A stretch of DNA of 64,000 bases from Rhizobium sp. WSM4643 (GTDB taxonomy: Bacteria; Pseudomonadota; Alphaproteobacteria; Rhizobiales; Rhizobiaceae): NCBI RefSeq assembly GCF_025152745.1, contig NZ_CP104040.1, positions 1,178,001 to 1,242,000 of the forward strand, given 5' to 3'. The notes under the pieces were generated by a model. That model had not been told where the DNA came from. It worked only from the letters and a program-made list of their open reading frames with translations, and made no database searches. The first letter of the stretch is position 1, and the number at the start of each line of letters is the position of its first letter. This document shows, one piece after another, positions 8,033 through 17,629 of the stretch. A program made the position numbers and the translations under genes.

Positions 8033-8977
8033 ATGAAGCTTGTAGGCTTTTTCAATCGCGACGGCGGGACCTTCAAGACCACCGACATGCCGGCCTATGA
8101 GAAGAGGGCGGAGGCGGCTTTCCGCGAAGCGGGGCACGATTTCGACGCCATCGTCTTCTCCGGAAAGGAAATCATTCCTGCCATGGAGCGGGCGGCCAAG
8201 CGCGATGATATCGACGGCATCGTCGCCGGCGGCGGCGACGGCACGATTTCGGCGGCGGCATCGATCGCCTGGAAAAACGGCATTGCGCTCGGCGTCGTGC
8301 CGGCCGGCACGATGAACCTCTTTGCCCGCTCGCTGCGTGTGCCGCTCGATATCTGGCAGGCGCTCGATGTGCTTGCCTCCGGCGAGATCGACAATGTCGA
8401 TATCGCCAGCGCCAACGGCCGGCCCTTCATCCACCAGTTTTCCGCCGGCCTGCATGCCCGCATGGTGCGCTACCGCAACGCCTACAGCTACCGTTCCCGG
8501 CTGGGCAAGATGCGGGCGAGCACAAAGGCGGCTTTAGGCGTCATCTTCAATCCCCCGGAGTTCGAGGTCGAGTTCGAGGCTGCCGGCATGCGCGAGCGCC
8601 GCAGAGTGTCGGCGATCTCAGTCTCCAACAATCCCTTTGGCGAGAACGCGTTGCTTTACGCCGATAATTTGACGAGCGGCGAACTCGGCTTCTACACGGC
8701 AAATCCGCTGAAGCCTCTCGGCGTCGCTCGTCTCGCCATCGACATGCTGCGCGGCAAGGTCCGCGAGAATGCCGATGTCATGGTGATGCACCCGGCCGAA
8801 GTGCACCTGCATTTCCCCAAACTGCGCTCCAAGGCCAATTGCGTCATGGACGGCGAGCTGCTGCCGCTCGAACGTGACGTCTCGATCCGGTTGCATCCGG
8901 GCGAATTGAAGGTTCTCGTCAAACAGGGGCTCGCCGCTCAAGTGAATGCGGACGAACGCCGCGAGCCCGCCGCGTAA
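8033..8977 (+). CDS. Diacylglycerol/lipid kinase family protein (DagK/YegS-like)
   Basis: A 314-residue soluble lipid kinase. The nucleotide-binding motif GGGDGT is at residues 66-71, followed by the conserved GVVPAGTMNLFARSLRVP segment; the C-terminal half is the beta-sandwich domain ending in the DGE motif near ANCVMDGELL. Such enzymes phosphorylate diacylglycerol, sphingoid or related lipids at the membrane surface. The start has GGGAG 5 bp upstream. It converges with the glutamine-synthetase-like gene, 17 bp between stops. Substrate unknown. Confidence 0.92.
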   Translation: MKLVGFFNRDGGTFKTTDMPAYEKRAEAAFREAGHDFDAIVFSGKEIIPAMERAAKRDDIDGIVAGGGDGTISAAASIAWKNGIALGVVPAGTMNLFARSLRVPLDIWQALDVLASGEIDNVDIASANGRPFIHQFSAGLHARMVRYRNAYSYRSRLGKMRASTKAALGVIFNPPEFEVEFEAAGMRERRRVSAISVSNNPFGENALLYADNLTSGELGFYTANPLKPLGVARLAIDMLRGKVRENADVMVMHPAEVHLHFPKLRSKANCVMDGELLPLERDVSIRLHPGELKVLVKQGLAAQVNADERREPAA

Positions 8978-8994
8978 GTCGGCCCCGCGTAATT

Positions 8995-10347
8995 TCAGAG
9001 CCGCGGCAAATAGGTGCGGTAGTCGAAATCCGAAACGGTGCGCAGATGCGCGAGCGCCTCCTTGCGCTTGGTGTCGCCATAGAGCGCCTGATAACGCGCG
9101 CCGAAGATATCGGCGATGAAGGGCGAGGTGCGGAAGGTGTCGACGGCGCTCAGGAAATCATGCGTCAGTCGCGCCGTATTCGCAGGTGTGTGCGAGGGCG
9201 TCGTCTCTTCGCCGGGGTCGAGATCGCCGTCGAGACCGGTGAGCATGCCGCCGAGGATCGCCGCCAGCAGCAGATAGGGATTGGCATCGGCGCCGGCGAC
9301 GCGGTGTTCGATGCGTGCGGCCGGTCCATCCTTGTCGGGGATGCGGATCGCCGTGCCGCGATGGCCGCTGCCCCAGGTCAGATCGACAGGCGCGAACGAG
9401 CCGGGCTGGAAGCGCCGGTAGGAATTGGCGAAGGGGGCGAAGATCAGCTGCGCCGCGCGCATGGTGTCGAGCAGGCCTGATATCACCGATTTGATGAGCT
9501 TCGGCTCGCCGCCCCTGGCATCGAGGATGTTGCGGCCTTGCCCGTCGATGATGCTCGCATGCACATGCAGACCGGAGCCGGCATGTTCGGAATAGGGCTT
9601 GGCCATGCAGGTCGATTTCAGCCCGTGGCGGCGCGCCGCCTGTTCGGCGACGCGCTTGAGATAGAGGCAATCGTCGGCGGCAGCCAGCGCATCCGCACGA
9701 TGCAGCAGGTTGACCTCGAACTGGCCCGGACCGAATTCCGCCGTCGTCGCATCCGCCGGCAGGTCCTGCGCCTTCGCATAGGCCCTCAGCGTCTGCAAAT
9801 AGCCATCGAGCGCGTCGACGGCGCTCATGTCGTAGAGCTGGAAACCGTTCGCTTCGCCTCGATAGGTGAGGCTTTCCGGCGGGGCAGGGCGTCCGGTCTC
9901 GCGCCAGTCTCCCGACATCACGTAGAATTCAAGCTCGGTGGCGACGACGGGCGTCAGCCCGCGCGCCGCATAGCGCTCCAGCACCGAAGCGAGGATGGCG
10001 CGCGGATCCATGAAGCTCGGGCTGCCGTCGAATTCGTGCATGGTGGCGAGCACCTGCATCGAGCCCTCGGGCGCCCAGGGCATCGGCGCCAGGCTGCGCC
10101 GATCGGGGACGACCTTGCCGTCAGGATCGCCGATCGTCAGCGACAGGCCGGTGATGTCGTCATTGTCGTCGCCCCAGATGTCGAGCGATTGCGTCGAGGT
10201 CGGCAGGCGGATATCTCCGGCCCAGATCTTGTCTTCGGCGCTCGGCGGAAGCTGCTTGCCGCGCAGGTCGCCATTCATGCCGACGATCAAGATCTCGAAA
10301 CGCGGATCGCCGCCGTCGGCCTTGCCGTCCATCCTGTCGCTCGCCAT
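8995..10347 (-). CDS. Glutamine synthetase family protein, probable gamma-glutamylputrescine synthetase (PuuA-like)
   Basis: A 450-residue member of the glutamine synthetase superfamily. It has the ATP-site pattern GSGLHVHASI, the NSYRRFQPGSFAPV segment and the C-terminal VAGADANPYLLLAAIL. These features and the length fit the PuuA/GlnA-like group that ligates glutamate to putrescine or other amines rather than true GlnA. The start MASDRMDG is 11 bp from GGAGGA. It is divergent (81 bp) from a polyamine-type aminotransferase, which supports a polyamine catabolic role. Exact amine substrate is inference. Confidence 0.87.
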   Translation of the reverse strand: MASDRMDGKADGGDPRFEILIVGMNGDLRGKQLPPSAEDKIWAGDIRLPTSTQSLDIWGDDNDDITGLSLTIGDPDGKVVPDRRSLAPMPWAPEGSMQVLATMHEFDGSPSFMDPRAILASVLERYAARGLTPVVATELEFYVMSGDWRETGRPAPPESLTYRGEANGFQLYDMSAVDALDGYLQTLRAYAKAQDLPADATTAEFGPGQFEVNLLHRADALAAADDCLYLKRVAEQAARRHGLKSTCMAKPYSEHAGSGLHVHASIIDGQGRNILDARGGEPKLIKSVISGLLDTMRAAQLIFAPFANSYRRFQPGSFAPVDLTWGSGHRGTAIRIPDKDGPAARIEHRVAGADANPYLLLAAILGGMLTGLDGDLDPGEETTPSHTPANTARLTHDFLSAVDTFRTSPFIADIFGARYQALYGDTKRKEALAHLRTVSDFDYRTYLPRL

Positions 10348-10428
10348 GACCTTGAAAATCCTCCGGGACAAGGCCAAGCTCCTATCTCATCGATATCAGC
10401 CTTTCAATCCGCGAGGGTCTTTACCATC

Positions 10429-11796
10429 ATGCCCGATACTTACCCACCCTCGAACCTTGCCGCGATCGACGCCGCGCACCACCTGCACCCTTTCGCCGAC
10501 ATGAAGAAGCTGAATGCCGAGGGCACGCGTATCATCCAGCGCGGCGAGGGCGTCTACATCTTCGACAATCACGGCAGGAAATATCTTGATGGCTTCGCCG
10601 GCCTCTGGTGCGTCAATATTGGCTATGGCCGCCGGGAGATTGCCGACGCCGCCACCAGGCAGATGAATGAGCTGCCCTATTACAACACCTTCTTCGGCAC
10701 GACCTCGACGCCGGCGACGCTGCTTGCGCAGAAGGTCACTTCCCATGCCGGGGAGCGGTTCAATCACATCTTCTTCACCGGCTCCGGCTCGGAGGCGAAC
10801 GACACCTGGTTCCGCATGGCGCGCGTCTATTGGAGCGCTGTCGGCAAGCCGGCGAAGAAGATCGTCATATCGAGAAAGAACGGCTATCACGGTTCGACCG
10901 TCGCCGGCGCCAGCCTCGGCGGCATGAAATACATGCATGAGCAGGGCGACCTGCCGATCCCGGGCATCGTTCATATCGGCCAGCCCTATTGGTACGGAGA
11001 GGGCGGCGATCTCTCACCCGCCGAATTCGGTCTCAATGTTGCTCGTGAGCTCGAAGCGAAGATCGACGAACTCGGCGAGGAGAATGTCGCTGCCTTCGTC
11101 GCCGAGCCGGTGCAGGGCGCTGCCGGCGTCATCATCCCGCCCGAGACTTACTGGCCGGAGATCGACCGCATCTGCAAGGCGCGCAATATTTTGCTGGTGA
11201 CCGACGAGGTGATCTGCGGTTTCGGCCGGCTGGGCGCCTGGTTCGGCCACCAGTATTTCGGCGTCGAGCCCGATCTGGCGCCGATCGCCAAGGGGCTTTC
11301 CTCCGGCTACCTGCCGATTGGCGGCGTCCTCGTCAGCGACCGCATCGCCGATGTGCTGATCAACGATGTCGGCGACTTCAATCATGGTTTCACCTATTCC
11401 GGCCACCCGGTCTGCGCCGCCGCCGCACTCGAAAACCTGCGCATCATCGAGGAGGAAAAACTGGTCGAACGGGTGCGCGACGATATCGGTCCCTATTTCG
11501 GCAGGGCCTGGGCAGCGCTGGCCGAACATGATCTGGTTGGCGAGGCCGATAGTATCGGCCTGATGGGCGGCCTGCAGCTTGCCGCCGAGAAGAGCACGCG
11601 CACCCGTTATGCCAAGCCCGATCAGGTCGGTGCGCTGGTGCGCAACTACGCGCTGGCGAACGGCCTCGTGCTGCGCGCCACCGGCGACCGCATGCTCGCC
11701 TCGCCGCCGCTCGTCATCAGCCACGCCGAGGTGGACGAGATGGCGAGGATTACCAGGCTGGCGCTGGATTTGGCCTGGAAGGAGCTGAAATCCTGA
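10429..11796 (+). CDS. Class III PLP-dependent aminotransferase, probable putrescine/polyamine:pyruvate aminotransferase (SpuC-like)
   Basis: A 455-residue aminotransferase of the omega-amino acid/diamine type. The PLP Schiff-base lysine is K288 (IAKGLSSGYLP) and the ring-stacking aspartate is D259 (LVTDEVICGFGR). The N-terminal HLHPFADMKKL is typical of the SpuC/omega-transaminase group. The start at MPDTYPPS gives family length; the frame is open for 297 further codons upstream but those lie antisense to the PuuA-like gene and are spurious. Divergent with that gene, it probably starts a transamination route for putrescine. Confidence 0.9.
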   Translation: MPDTYPPSNLAAIDAAHHLHPFADMKKLNAEGTRIIQRGEGVYIFDNHGRKYLDGFAGLWCVNIGYGRREIADAATRQMNELPYYNTFFGTTSTPATLLAQKVTSHAGERFNHIFFTGSGSEANDTWFRMARVYWSAVGKPAKKIVISRKNGYHGSTVAGASLGGMKYMHEQGDLPIPGIVHIGQPYWYGEGGDLSPAEFGLNVARELEAKIDELGEENVAAFVAEPVQGAAGVIIPPETYWPEIDRICKARNILLVTDEVICGFGRLGAWFGHQYFGVEPDLAPIAKGLSSGYLPIGGVLVSDRIADVLINDVGDFNHGFTYSGHPVCAAAALENLRIIEEEKLVERVRDDIGPYFGRAWAALAEHDLVGEADSIGLMGGLQLAAEKSTRTRYAKPDQVGALVRNYALANGLVLRATGDRMLASPPLVISHAEVDEMARITRLALDLAWKELKS

Positions 11797-11802
11797 TGCC
11801 GC

Positions 11803-13290
11803 TCAGCCCGGCTGGTTGATCCAGGCATAGCCGAAACGATAGCGGTCGTCGCCGCGCCCATAGAAATAAGGCACGTCGATCACCGATGCCTCGGGTGCGG
11901 ATGAGCCGAGATTGGCCTGCAGCCACTGAGCCATATCAGGCGGAAGCGCTTCGCTTCCCCCCTTCTGCGGGAGGAGCCAAACCAGGAGAAGTGGCCGCCG
12001 GCCGGAGAGATCCGGGTTGAAACCGGGATAATCCACCGAAAGGACCGGCACGCCGGGAATATCCTGCCTGAGATTACCGGCAAGCAGGCTGTCCCCGGCA
12101 AGGATTGCCGCCGGTTCGGCCTGTTTGCGCAATTTTTCCAGCATAGTGGCATAGGGTCTGTTCAGCCGCTCGTAATGGCCGGTGAAGCGTGCGGCCGCGA
12201 CGCTGCCGTAGAGGGCCGCCGGCACGCCGATCATGATGACGGCGACGATGGGTATGAAACGCCGGAACGCCCTGTCAGTCGCGACGCCTGCGGCCTCGAT
12301 CTTCAGGCAGAAATAGAGCGGCAGGATGAAGAGCATCGGCACCAGCCAGCGATCCTTGATGCCGGCCGCGCCGCCGAAGACGATCAGAAGCAGAATGCCG
12401 GCCAAGAAGACGAGCATCATCCGCTCGAGCAGCCGCGTCCATTCCGAACCGGCCACCAGTGCCGGGCGAAGGCCCTTGCCGAAGACGAGCGCGAACACCG
12501 CCACGGTCAATCCGGCAAAGCTGATGGTGGCGAGAGCCAGTGAACCGACGCCCATGGCAACCTGCGTGAGATGGCTCGCATGGCCGCTCGCGGTCATCTT
12601 CTCCAGCGTGCGCGCGGTGGCGAAATCGAGATTGTCCTTCAGCCAGAAGAGATGCGGCAGGATGATGACGAACGCCACTGCCGCCGTCAGCACCAGCCGC
12701 CTGTCGAAGATCCGCGGCCGCAGGCGCGCATCCGAAAGCGCGGCGATCAGGGCTGCCGCCGGCAGGATCGCAAAATTATATTTGGCAAGCAGGCCGAAAC
12801 CGATGCCGATGCCGGCGATGAGATAGGAGCCAAGGCTCGGCCGCTTCAGGCTGCGAATAAAGCCGTAGAAGAAGATGCTGGCCGAGAAGAACACCGCGAC
12901 CGTGTGCGTCAGGTCGCGCTGCATCTCGAAAGCCATCTGCGGGATGGTCAGCAGCCCGAGTGTGGCGATCGCCACCAGCGCCTTGTCGCGCAGCACGAGC
13001 CGCGCGGTCAGGCCATACAGCAGATAGGAGATGAATAGCAGCAGGTTCTTCACGATAGAAAGGGCGGTCAGCGAGACGCCGGCAAACTGGAAGACGGTGT
13101 ATTGCAGCCAATTGTAGAAGGGCGGCTGCGGGCCGTAGCCAGCGGCAAGCCATTGCGAGCGGAAGGCCTGTTCGGCCTCGTCGAGATCGAGCGAATGCGA
13201 GGTTGCGAGCCGCACGCCGACCTGAAGCACGAAATAGGCCGCCAGCAGGACGAAAATCCAACTGATGTCGCGACGGTTGGTCTCGGTCAT
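11803..13290 (-). CDS. GT39-family glycosyltransferase (ArnT/RgtA-B-C-like), copy 1
   Basis: A 495-residue polytopic inner-membrane glycosyltransferase with an N-terminal membrane helix followed by the periplasmic acidic motif LDLDEAEQ (about residues 35-42) and the [11 protein letters not shown] loop that recur in all three GT39 genes here. ArnT-like enzymes move a sugar from polyprenyl phosphate to lipopolysaccharide. In R. leguminosarum the related RgtA, RgtB and RgtC add galacturonic acid to the LPS core from dodecaprenyl-phosphate-GalA. It is last in a minus-strand operon, starting 1 bp after the stop of copy 2. Which Rgt it matches needs alignment. Confidence 0.85.
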   Translation of the reverse strand: MTETNRRDISWIFVLLAAYFVLQVGVRLATSHSLDLDEAEQAFRSQWLAAGYGPQPPFYNWLQYTVFQFAGVSLTALSIVKNLLLFISYLLYGLTARLVLRDKALVAIATLGLLTIPQMAFEMQRDLTHTVAVFFSASIFFYGFIRSLKRPSLGSYLIAGIGIGFGLLAKYNFAILPAAALIAALSDARLRPRIFDRRLVLTAAVAFVIILPHLFWLKDNLDFATARTLEKMTASGHASHLTQVAMGVGSLALATISFAGLTVAVFALVFGKGLRPALVAGSEWTRLLERMMLVFLAGILLLIVFGGAAGIKDRWLVPMLFILPLYFCLKIEAAGVATDRAFRRFIPIVAVIMIGVPAALYGSVAAARFTGHYERLNRPYATMLEKLRKQAEPAAILAGDSLLAGNLRQDIPGVPVLSVDYPGFNPDLSGRRPLLLVWLLPQKGGSEALPPDMAQWLQANLGSSAPEASVIDVPYFYGRGDDRYRFGYAWINQPG

Positions 13291-13291
13291 T

Positions 13292-14791
13292 CTATCTGGT
13301 CTCCGGCCGAACCCAGGCGTAGCCGAGCGCGAAATTATCGCCCTGGCGGCCGAAATAATAGGGAAGCGAGAGCGAGCCGATCTCCTGCAGAGCGATGCCG
13401 GCCGCCGTCAGCGCTGATGAAAACCGCTCCGGCATGACCGCATCAGCAGCCGTCGCCGTCTTCTTGCCGCGCCAGACGATCAGCACCGGCCCCTTGGCCT
13501 CGGCATAGGCCGGAATGCCGGGTGCCGGAAAATCCGGGATCACGACGGGCACATCGGGAAATTGCAGCCGCATGTTTCCGCCAATATAGGTGTCGGAAGC
13601 GATCACCAGCCCCGGTTCTGCCTGTCGCGTCATCTCGCGCGAAAAACCCGCCATCGGTACATTCGGCCTGCTGTATGCACCGATCAGCCCGGCGCCGACG
13701 ACACGAAAGCCGAGCGCGATCAGCACGCAGGCCATCAGCACCGGCGCGATCAGCCGGAAGCGGCGCAACCCGGCGGAAAGGTCGAGCCCGGCCGCCTGCA
13801 TCTTCGCCAGGAAATAGATCGGCAGCACCAGCAGGAACGGGTCGAGCCAGCGCTCGCGCACCGTGGTGGAGCCGGTGAACAACACGATCAGAACGATGCC
13901 GGCGAGGCTTGCGAGCATCATCCGCTCCATCATGCCAGTCCAGCGATTGCCCGCAGAAAGTGCCCGGACAAAATCCCGGCGGAAGGTGGCGGCGAAGATC
14001 ACAACCGGCAGCGCCGCAAAGGCGATGATGGCGACGAGAAAGGCGAGAAGGCCTTTGCCGATCCGTACGGCGCCGGCCGGTTCACTGCCGGCAGCCATCT
14101 TGACCAGAGTGTCGGAAGAGGCGAATGCAAGATTGTCCTGCAGCCAGATCGCGTGCGGCAGGACAATAACGAGCGTGACGGCGGCTGCTGCCAGCATGCG
14201 CCAGTCGAGCGCCCTGCGCCGCCATTCGGCATCGGGCAGGATGGCGATCAAGGCGACGACAGGCATCAGAGCGAAATTATATTTCGAGATCAGCCCGATG
14301 CCGGTCGCAAGCCCGAGCAGGAGATAGCTGCCGATATCGGGTCGGTCGAGCGTGCGGAAGAAGCCGTAGAGAAACAGCGAGCTGGCAAAGAGCAGCGCCG
14401 TCGTGTGGGTCAGATCCTGCTGGGCCATGTAGGAGACTTGGGGCAGGGTGAGCAGCGCCAGCATGCCGACGGCGGCAAGCGCCTCGTCCTTCAGCGCGCG
14501 TCGCCCGGCAAGGCCGTAGAAGAGATAGGATAGGAACAGCAGAATGTTCTTCGGAACGATCAGCGCACCGATCGACATGCCCGTTACCGAAACGACGGCA
14601 TATTGCATCCAGTTGTAGAAGGGCGGCTGCGGGCCGTAGCCTGCCAGCAGATATTGCGAGAAGAAAGACTGCTCAGCTTCATCGAGCTCCAGCGAATGCG
14701 GAAGCGCGATGCGCAGCGCGATGTTGAGCACGAAATAGGCCGCAAGTAGCAGGCCCGCGGTTCTGATCGTACTCGTCGCGCGCTCCAGCAT
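13292..14791 (-). CDS. GT39-family glycosyltransferase (ArnT/RgtA-B-C-like), copy 2
   Basis: A 499-residue paralogue of the flanking GT39 genes, with the same opening pattern ([28 protein letters not shown]) split between the first helix and the acidic loop, here with LELDEAEQ, and [12 protein letters not shown]. About 10-12 hydrophobic helices and a C-terminal periplasmic tail ending [11 protein letters not shown] are visible. It lies 12 bp downstream of the GT2 gene and 1 bp upstream of copy 1, so GT2, copy 2 and copy 1 are one transcription unit. Likely a galacturonosyltransferase of the LPS core. Confidence 0.85.
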   Translation of the reverse strand: MLERATSTIRTAGLLLAAYFVLNIALRIALPHSLELDEAEQSFFSQYLLAGYGPQPPFYNWMQYAVVSVTGMSIGALIVPKNILLFLSYLFYGLAGRRALKDEALAAVGMLALLTLPQVSYMAQQDLTHTTALLFASSLFLYGFFRTLDRPDIGSYLLLGLATGIGLISKYNFALMPVVALIAILPDAEWRRRALDWRMLAAAAVTLVIVLPHAIWLQDNLAFASSDTLVKMAAGSEPAGAVRIGKGLLAFLVAIIAFAALPVVIFAATFRRDFVRALSAGNRWTGMMERMMLASLAGIVLIVLFTGSTTVRERWLDPFLLVLPIYFLAKMQAAGLDLSAGLRRFRLIAPVLMACVLIALGFRVVGAGLIGAYSRPNVPMAGFSREMTRQAEPGLVIASDTYIGGNMRLQFPDVPVVIPDFPAPGIPAYAEAKGPVLIVWRGKKTATAADAVMPERFSSALTAAGIALQEIGSLSLPYYFGRQGDNFALGYAWVRPETR

Positions 14792-14803
14792 CGTGCTGCC
14801 GGC

Positions 14804-15832
14804 TTAGGCTTGGCTTTGATCGTCGAAGATCTGCCGGACGATATAATTCGGAGAAGCGTCGTCGCGGTAGTAGGTACGCGCGATCATTTCTGCCAGGATG
14901 CCGGTGGTGATCATCTGCACCGACGACAGCAGCAGCACGACGCCGACCATCAGCATCGGGCGCGTGCCGATATCGTTGCCCAAGATGAACTTGTCGAAGC
15001 CGAGATAGAGCAGGATCAGCATGGCGAGCGCGCCGAGGCCGAGACCGAGCGAGCCGAAGAAATGCCCCGGCCGCGCCTTGTAGCGCATGAAGAACATCAC
15101 CGACAGCAGATCGAGGATGACGCGAAAGGTGCGCGAAATGCCGTATTTCGAAACGCCGTGCTCGCGAGCATGGTGGGTGACGGCCATCTCGCCGATGCGC
15201 GAGCTCGGGACGACACCGGCGACCCAGGCGGGAATGAAGCGGTGCATTTCGCCCATCAGCTTTACCTGTCTGATGATCGAGGCACGGTAGATCTTCAGGC
15301 TGCAGCCGTAATCATGCAGCTTGACGCCCGTGATGCGGCCGATCAGGTAGTTGGCGCACCAGGAGGGGATCTTGCGCAGGAACAGACCGTCCTTGCGATT
15401 CTTGCGCCAGCCGACCAAGAGGTCGAGTTCACGCCGTTCCAGCTCGGAGACCATCGAGGGAATGTCCTTCGGGTCGTTCTGCAGGTCGCCGTCCATCGTC
15501 GCGATCAGACGGCCTCGGGCGGTATCGATGCCTGCCTGCATGGCGGCAGTCTGGCCAAAGTTGCGCTGGAGTTCGACGATCCTGAGCGCCAGCCCCTCGC
15601 CTCCGACGTACTTGCGGGCGTTGACGAGCGTCGCATCCGTGCTGCCGTCATCGACGAGGATCAGCTCCCAGGGATGGGTATAGCCTGCCATCGCAGCCAC
15701 GACACGCTCGACAAGCGGGCCGACGCTTTCCTCTTCGTTGAAAATGGGTACGACCAGCGACAGCTCGAGCGATTGTACCGGATCATTCGTACCGCGAATG
15801 GGCTCTACCGTTGTCTGCAACTTCATCTCCAA
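14804..15832 (-). CDS. GT2-family polyprenyl-phosphate glycosyltransferase (ArnC/GtrB-like; RgtE candidate)
   Basis: A 342-residue enzyme with a cytoplasmic GT2 domain (about 20-255) and two C-terminal membrane helices (about 260-325). Visible motifs are VVPIFNEEESV, LVDDGSTD, the DGDLQNDP metal site and QRNFGQTAAM. Enzymes of this kind load a sugar on undecaprenyl or dodecaprenyl phosphate. Directly upstream of two GT39 genes, it is the natural donor synthase, as RgtE is for dodecaprenyl-phosphate-galacturonic acid in R. leguminosarum. The start is uncertain: a TTG at 15832 or the ATG at 15826, which follows GGAG with almost no spacer. Confidence 0.85.
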   Translation of the reverse strand: MEMKLQTTVEPIRGTNDPVQSLELSLVVPIFNEEESVGPLVERVVAAMAGYTHPWELILVDDGSTDATLVNARKYVGGEGLALRIVELQRNFGQTAAMQAGIDTARGRLIATMDGDLQNDPKDIPSMVSELERRELDLLVGWRKNRKDGLFLRKIPSWCANYLIGRITGVKLHDYGCSLKIYRASIIRQVKLMGEMHRFIPAWVAGVVPSSRIGEMAVTHHAREHGVSKYGISRTFRVILDLLSVMFFMRYKARPGHFFGSLGLGLGALAMLILLYLGFDKFILGNDIGTRPMLMVGVVLLLSSVQMITTGILAEMIARTYYRDDASPNYIVRQIFDDQSQA

Positions 15833-15896
15833 AAGGCCGGACGGCCGAGCAAGCTTTACTGCTGCCGCCGCACTTGCGGAAGGCTACTACATGAAG
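15821..15896. repeat. Duplicated divergent promoter segment, copy A
   Basis: This segment and 17548-17629 share CAACTTCAT at one end, AAAAGGCC next to it and CTACTACATGAAG (13 bp identical) at the other, at similar spacing, with a diverged middle. In both copies one end is an ATGAAG start reading left and the other an ATGAAG start reading right. Copy A drives the GT2 gene leftward; its rightward start opens only a 31-codon frame (15891-15986). Confidence 0.55.
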
Positions 15897-15986
15897 TGTC
15901 GGCCGGTTGCCAGCGGCAATGGCGGTTTCCCGCAATCGGCTGATCTGCCTGGGGGCTATTTGGCGCCGCCCTCCATCCAGGAGTAG
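15891..15986 (+). pseudogene. 31-codon remnant frame with the same start context as the divergent membrane gene
   Basis: A short frame starting ATGAAG in the same CTACTACATGAAG context as the real gene at 17624, but ending after 31 codons inside the 3' end of GT39 copy 3. It may be a fossil of a start codon left by duplication of the divergent promoter. There is no evidence that it is translated. Confidence 0.25.
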
Positions 15987-17449
15987 CCAATGGAGAAGCT
16001 ACGTTTGCCGTCACCGAAGAGATAAGGCAGCGTCAGCGTGTTCAACTCTTGCAGATGAATGCCCGATCTCACGAGATCGTTGGCGAAGCTGGGGGAAATT
16101 GTCGGGTCATCTGCAGTCTCGCCGCGCCAGATTACGAGCACCGGTCCCTTCGCGTCCGCATATTCGGGAACTCCGGGACCGGGAAAGAATGGGATCACGA
16201 CGGGGATGTCGGGAAACTCCAGCCGCATGTTGCCGGCCACGAACTTGGTTCCCGCCACGATGAGAACCGGCTTGCGGGTCGCGGTCAATTCGGCCACGTA
16301 ACCGGAAAAGGGAACGTTCGTTCTCGTATAAGTGCCGATGTATTGAATGCCGACGATCCGGAAGAGAAGGATCGACAGGATGACGACCATGAAGACCGGC
16401 ACCACGGGCCGGAAGCGCGCAAGACCGGCGGAAAGATCAAGGCCTGCGGTTTTCAATTTCAGGAACAGGTAGATCGGCAGGACGAGCAGGCATGGGTCGA
16501 GCCAGCGCTCGTGGATATCGCTGGCGCCGGCGAAGAGGACCACGCCGACGAAGGCGAGCAGGCTGATGACCATCATCCGCTCGATTGCCCGGATCATCGG
16601 GCTGGAAGAGGAGAGCGCGCGAAAGAAGTCGCGCCGGAAGGCGGCCGCCATGAGAACGATCGGCAATGCGACGAAGCCGAGGACGGCGATGACGAGAGAC
16701 AGCAGGCCTTGCCCGATGCGGGGGAGGCCGGCAGGGGCCAGGTGTTCGGCGGTCATCCGCTCCAGCGTCGGCGCAGAGGCGCTGACGAGATTGTCAGGCA
16801 GCCAGAGCGCATGCGGCAGCACGATCAGAATGGCAAGGACGGCCGCCGGCAGCAAGCGCCAGTCGATGAGACGGCTGCGCCACTCCCGCTCCGGCAGCAC
16901 GGCGATCAGGGCGGCAAATGGCAGGATGGCAAAATTATACTTCGAGATGAGCCCGATGCCGGTGGCGATGCCGATGATGAGATAGCTCCCGATCGTCGGC
17001 TGGCGCAGCGTGCGGAAAAAGCCGAAGAGGAAGAGCGACGTCGCAAACAGCAGCGCGACGGTATGCGTCAATTCGCGCTGCGCCATCAAACCGACCTGCG
17101 GCAGGGTAATCAGGCTCAGCATGGCGACGGCTGCGAGCGATCGGCTCTTCAGCACCTCGCGGGCAGCAAGCCCGTAGAAGAGATAGCAGCCGAAGAGAAT
17201 GATGTTTTTGGGCACCGAGAGCACCCACATCGATATGCCGGTCACCGAAACGATGGCATATTGGATCCAGTTGTAGAAGGGCGGCTGCGAGCCGTAGCCG
17301 GCAAGCAGGTATTGCGAGTAGAAGGATTGCTCCGCCTCGTCGAGATCGAGCGTATGCGGCAAGGCGATGCGAAGCGCGATGTTCAGCAGGAAATAGCATG
17401 CCAAAAAAATGCTTGCGCTCGTAATGCTTTTGGTAATTCGCTCCAACAT
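15956..17449 (-). CDS. GT39-family glycosyltransferase (ArnT/RgtA-B-C-like), copy 3
   Basis: A 497-residue paralogue of copies 1 and 2 with LDLDEAEQ and [12 protein letters not shown] near the N-terminus and the same membrane topology. The start at MLERITKS matches the other copies (copy 2 starts MLERATST) and has GGAG 4 bp upstream. An alternative in-frame start at 17557 has AGGAG only 2 bp ahead and would add 36 residues (MKVAHNGG...) that resemble the duplicated start of the GT2 gene. It is separated from the GT2 operon by 123 bp and has its own copy of the divergent promoter, so it is probably a later tandem addition to the locus. Confidence 0.85.
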   Translation of the reverse strand: MLERITKSITSASIFLACYFLLNIALRIALPHTLDLDEAEQSFYSQYLLAGYGSQPPFYNWIQYAIVSVTGISMWVLSVPKNIILFGCYLFYGLAAREVLKSRSLAAVAMLSLITLPQVGLMAQRELTHTVALLFATSLFLFGFFRTLRQPTIGSYLIIGIATGIGLISKYNFAILPFAALIAVLPEREWRSRLIDWRLLPAAVLAILIVLPHALWLPDNLVSASAPTLERMTAEHLAPAGLPRIGQGLLSLVIAVLGFVALPIVLMAAAFRRDFFRALSSSSPMIRAIERMMVISLLAFVGVVLFAGASDIHERWLDPCLLVLPIYLFLKLKTAGLDLSAGLARFRPVVPVFMVVILSILLFRIVGIQYIGTYTRTNVPFSGYVAELTATRKPVLIVAGTKFVAGNMRLEFPDIPVVIPFFPGPGVPEYADAKGPVLVIWRGETADDPTISPSFANDLVRSGIHLQELNTLTLPYLFGDGKRSFSIGYSWMEGGAK

Positions 17450-17547
17450 CGTCTCCACGTCAAGCCGGCAATGCGCCATCACGGCCGCTGGGATCGTCGA
17501 CGTGCAAGCGTGTTCGCCGCCGCCGCCATCAACTCCGCCGTTGTGCG

Positions 17548-17629
17548 CAACCTTCATTTCTCCTAAAAGGCCTGGCGTCGGAACCGATGCCTGTGTCGAC
17601 GCCAAGCGAGGAATGCCTACTACATGAAG
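17548..17629. repeat. Duplicated divergent promoter segment, copy B
   Basis: Counterpart of the segment at 15821-15896. Here the rightward ATGAAG is the start of the divergent membrane protein gene at 17624 and the leftward ATGAAG (17557) reads in frame into GT39 copy 3. The AAAAGGCC and CTACTACATGAAG ends are conserved between copies. Confidence 0.55.

Noticed and set aside
9538..10428. Long in-frame extension upstream of the class III aminotransferase
   Set aside because: The 297 codons lie antisense to the PuuA-like gene, have R/Q-rich shadow composition and no domain. The ATG at 10429 gives normal family length.
16049..17566. 505-codon plus-strand frame antisense to GT39 copy 3
   Set aside because: Composition (runs of Gly, Asp, Arg, Gln) is that of a shadow frame in GC-rich DNA; the minus-strand frame is a clear membrane glycosyltransferase.
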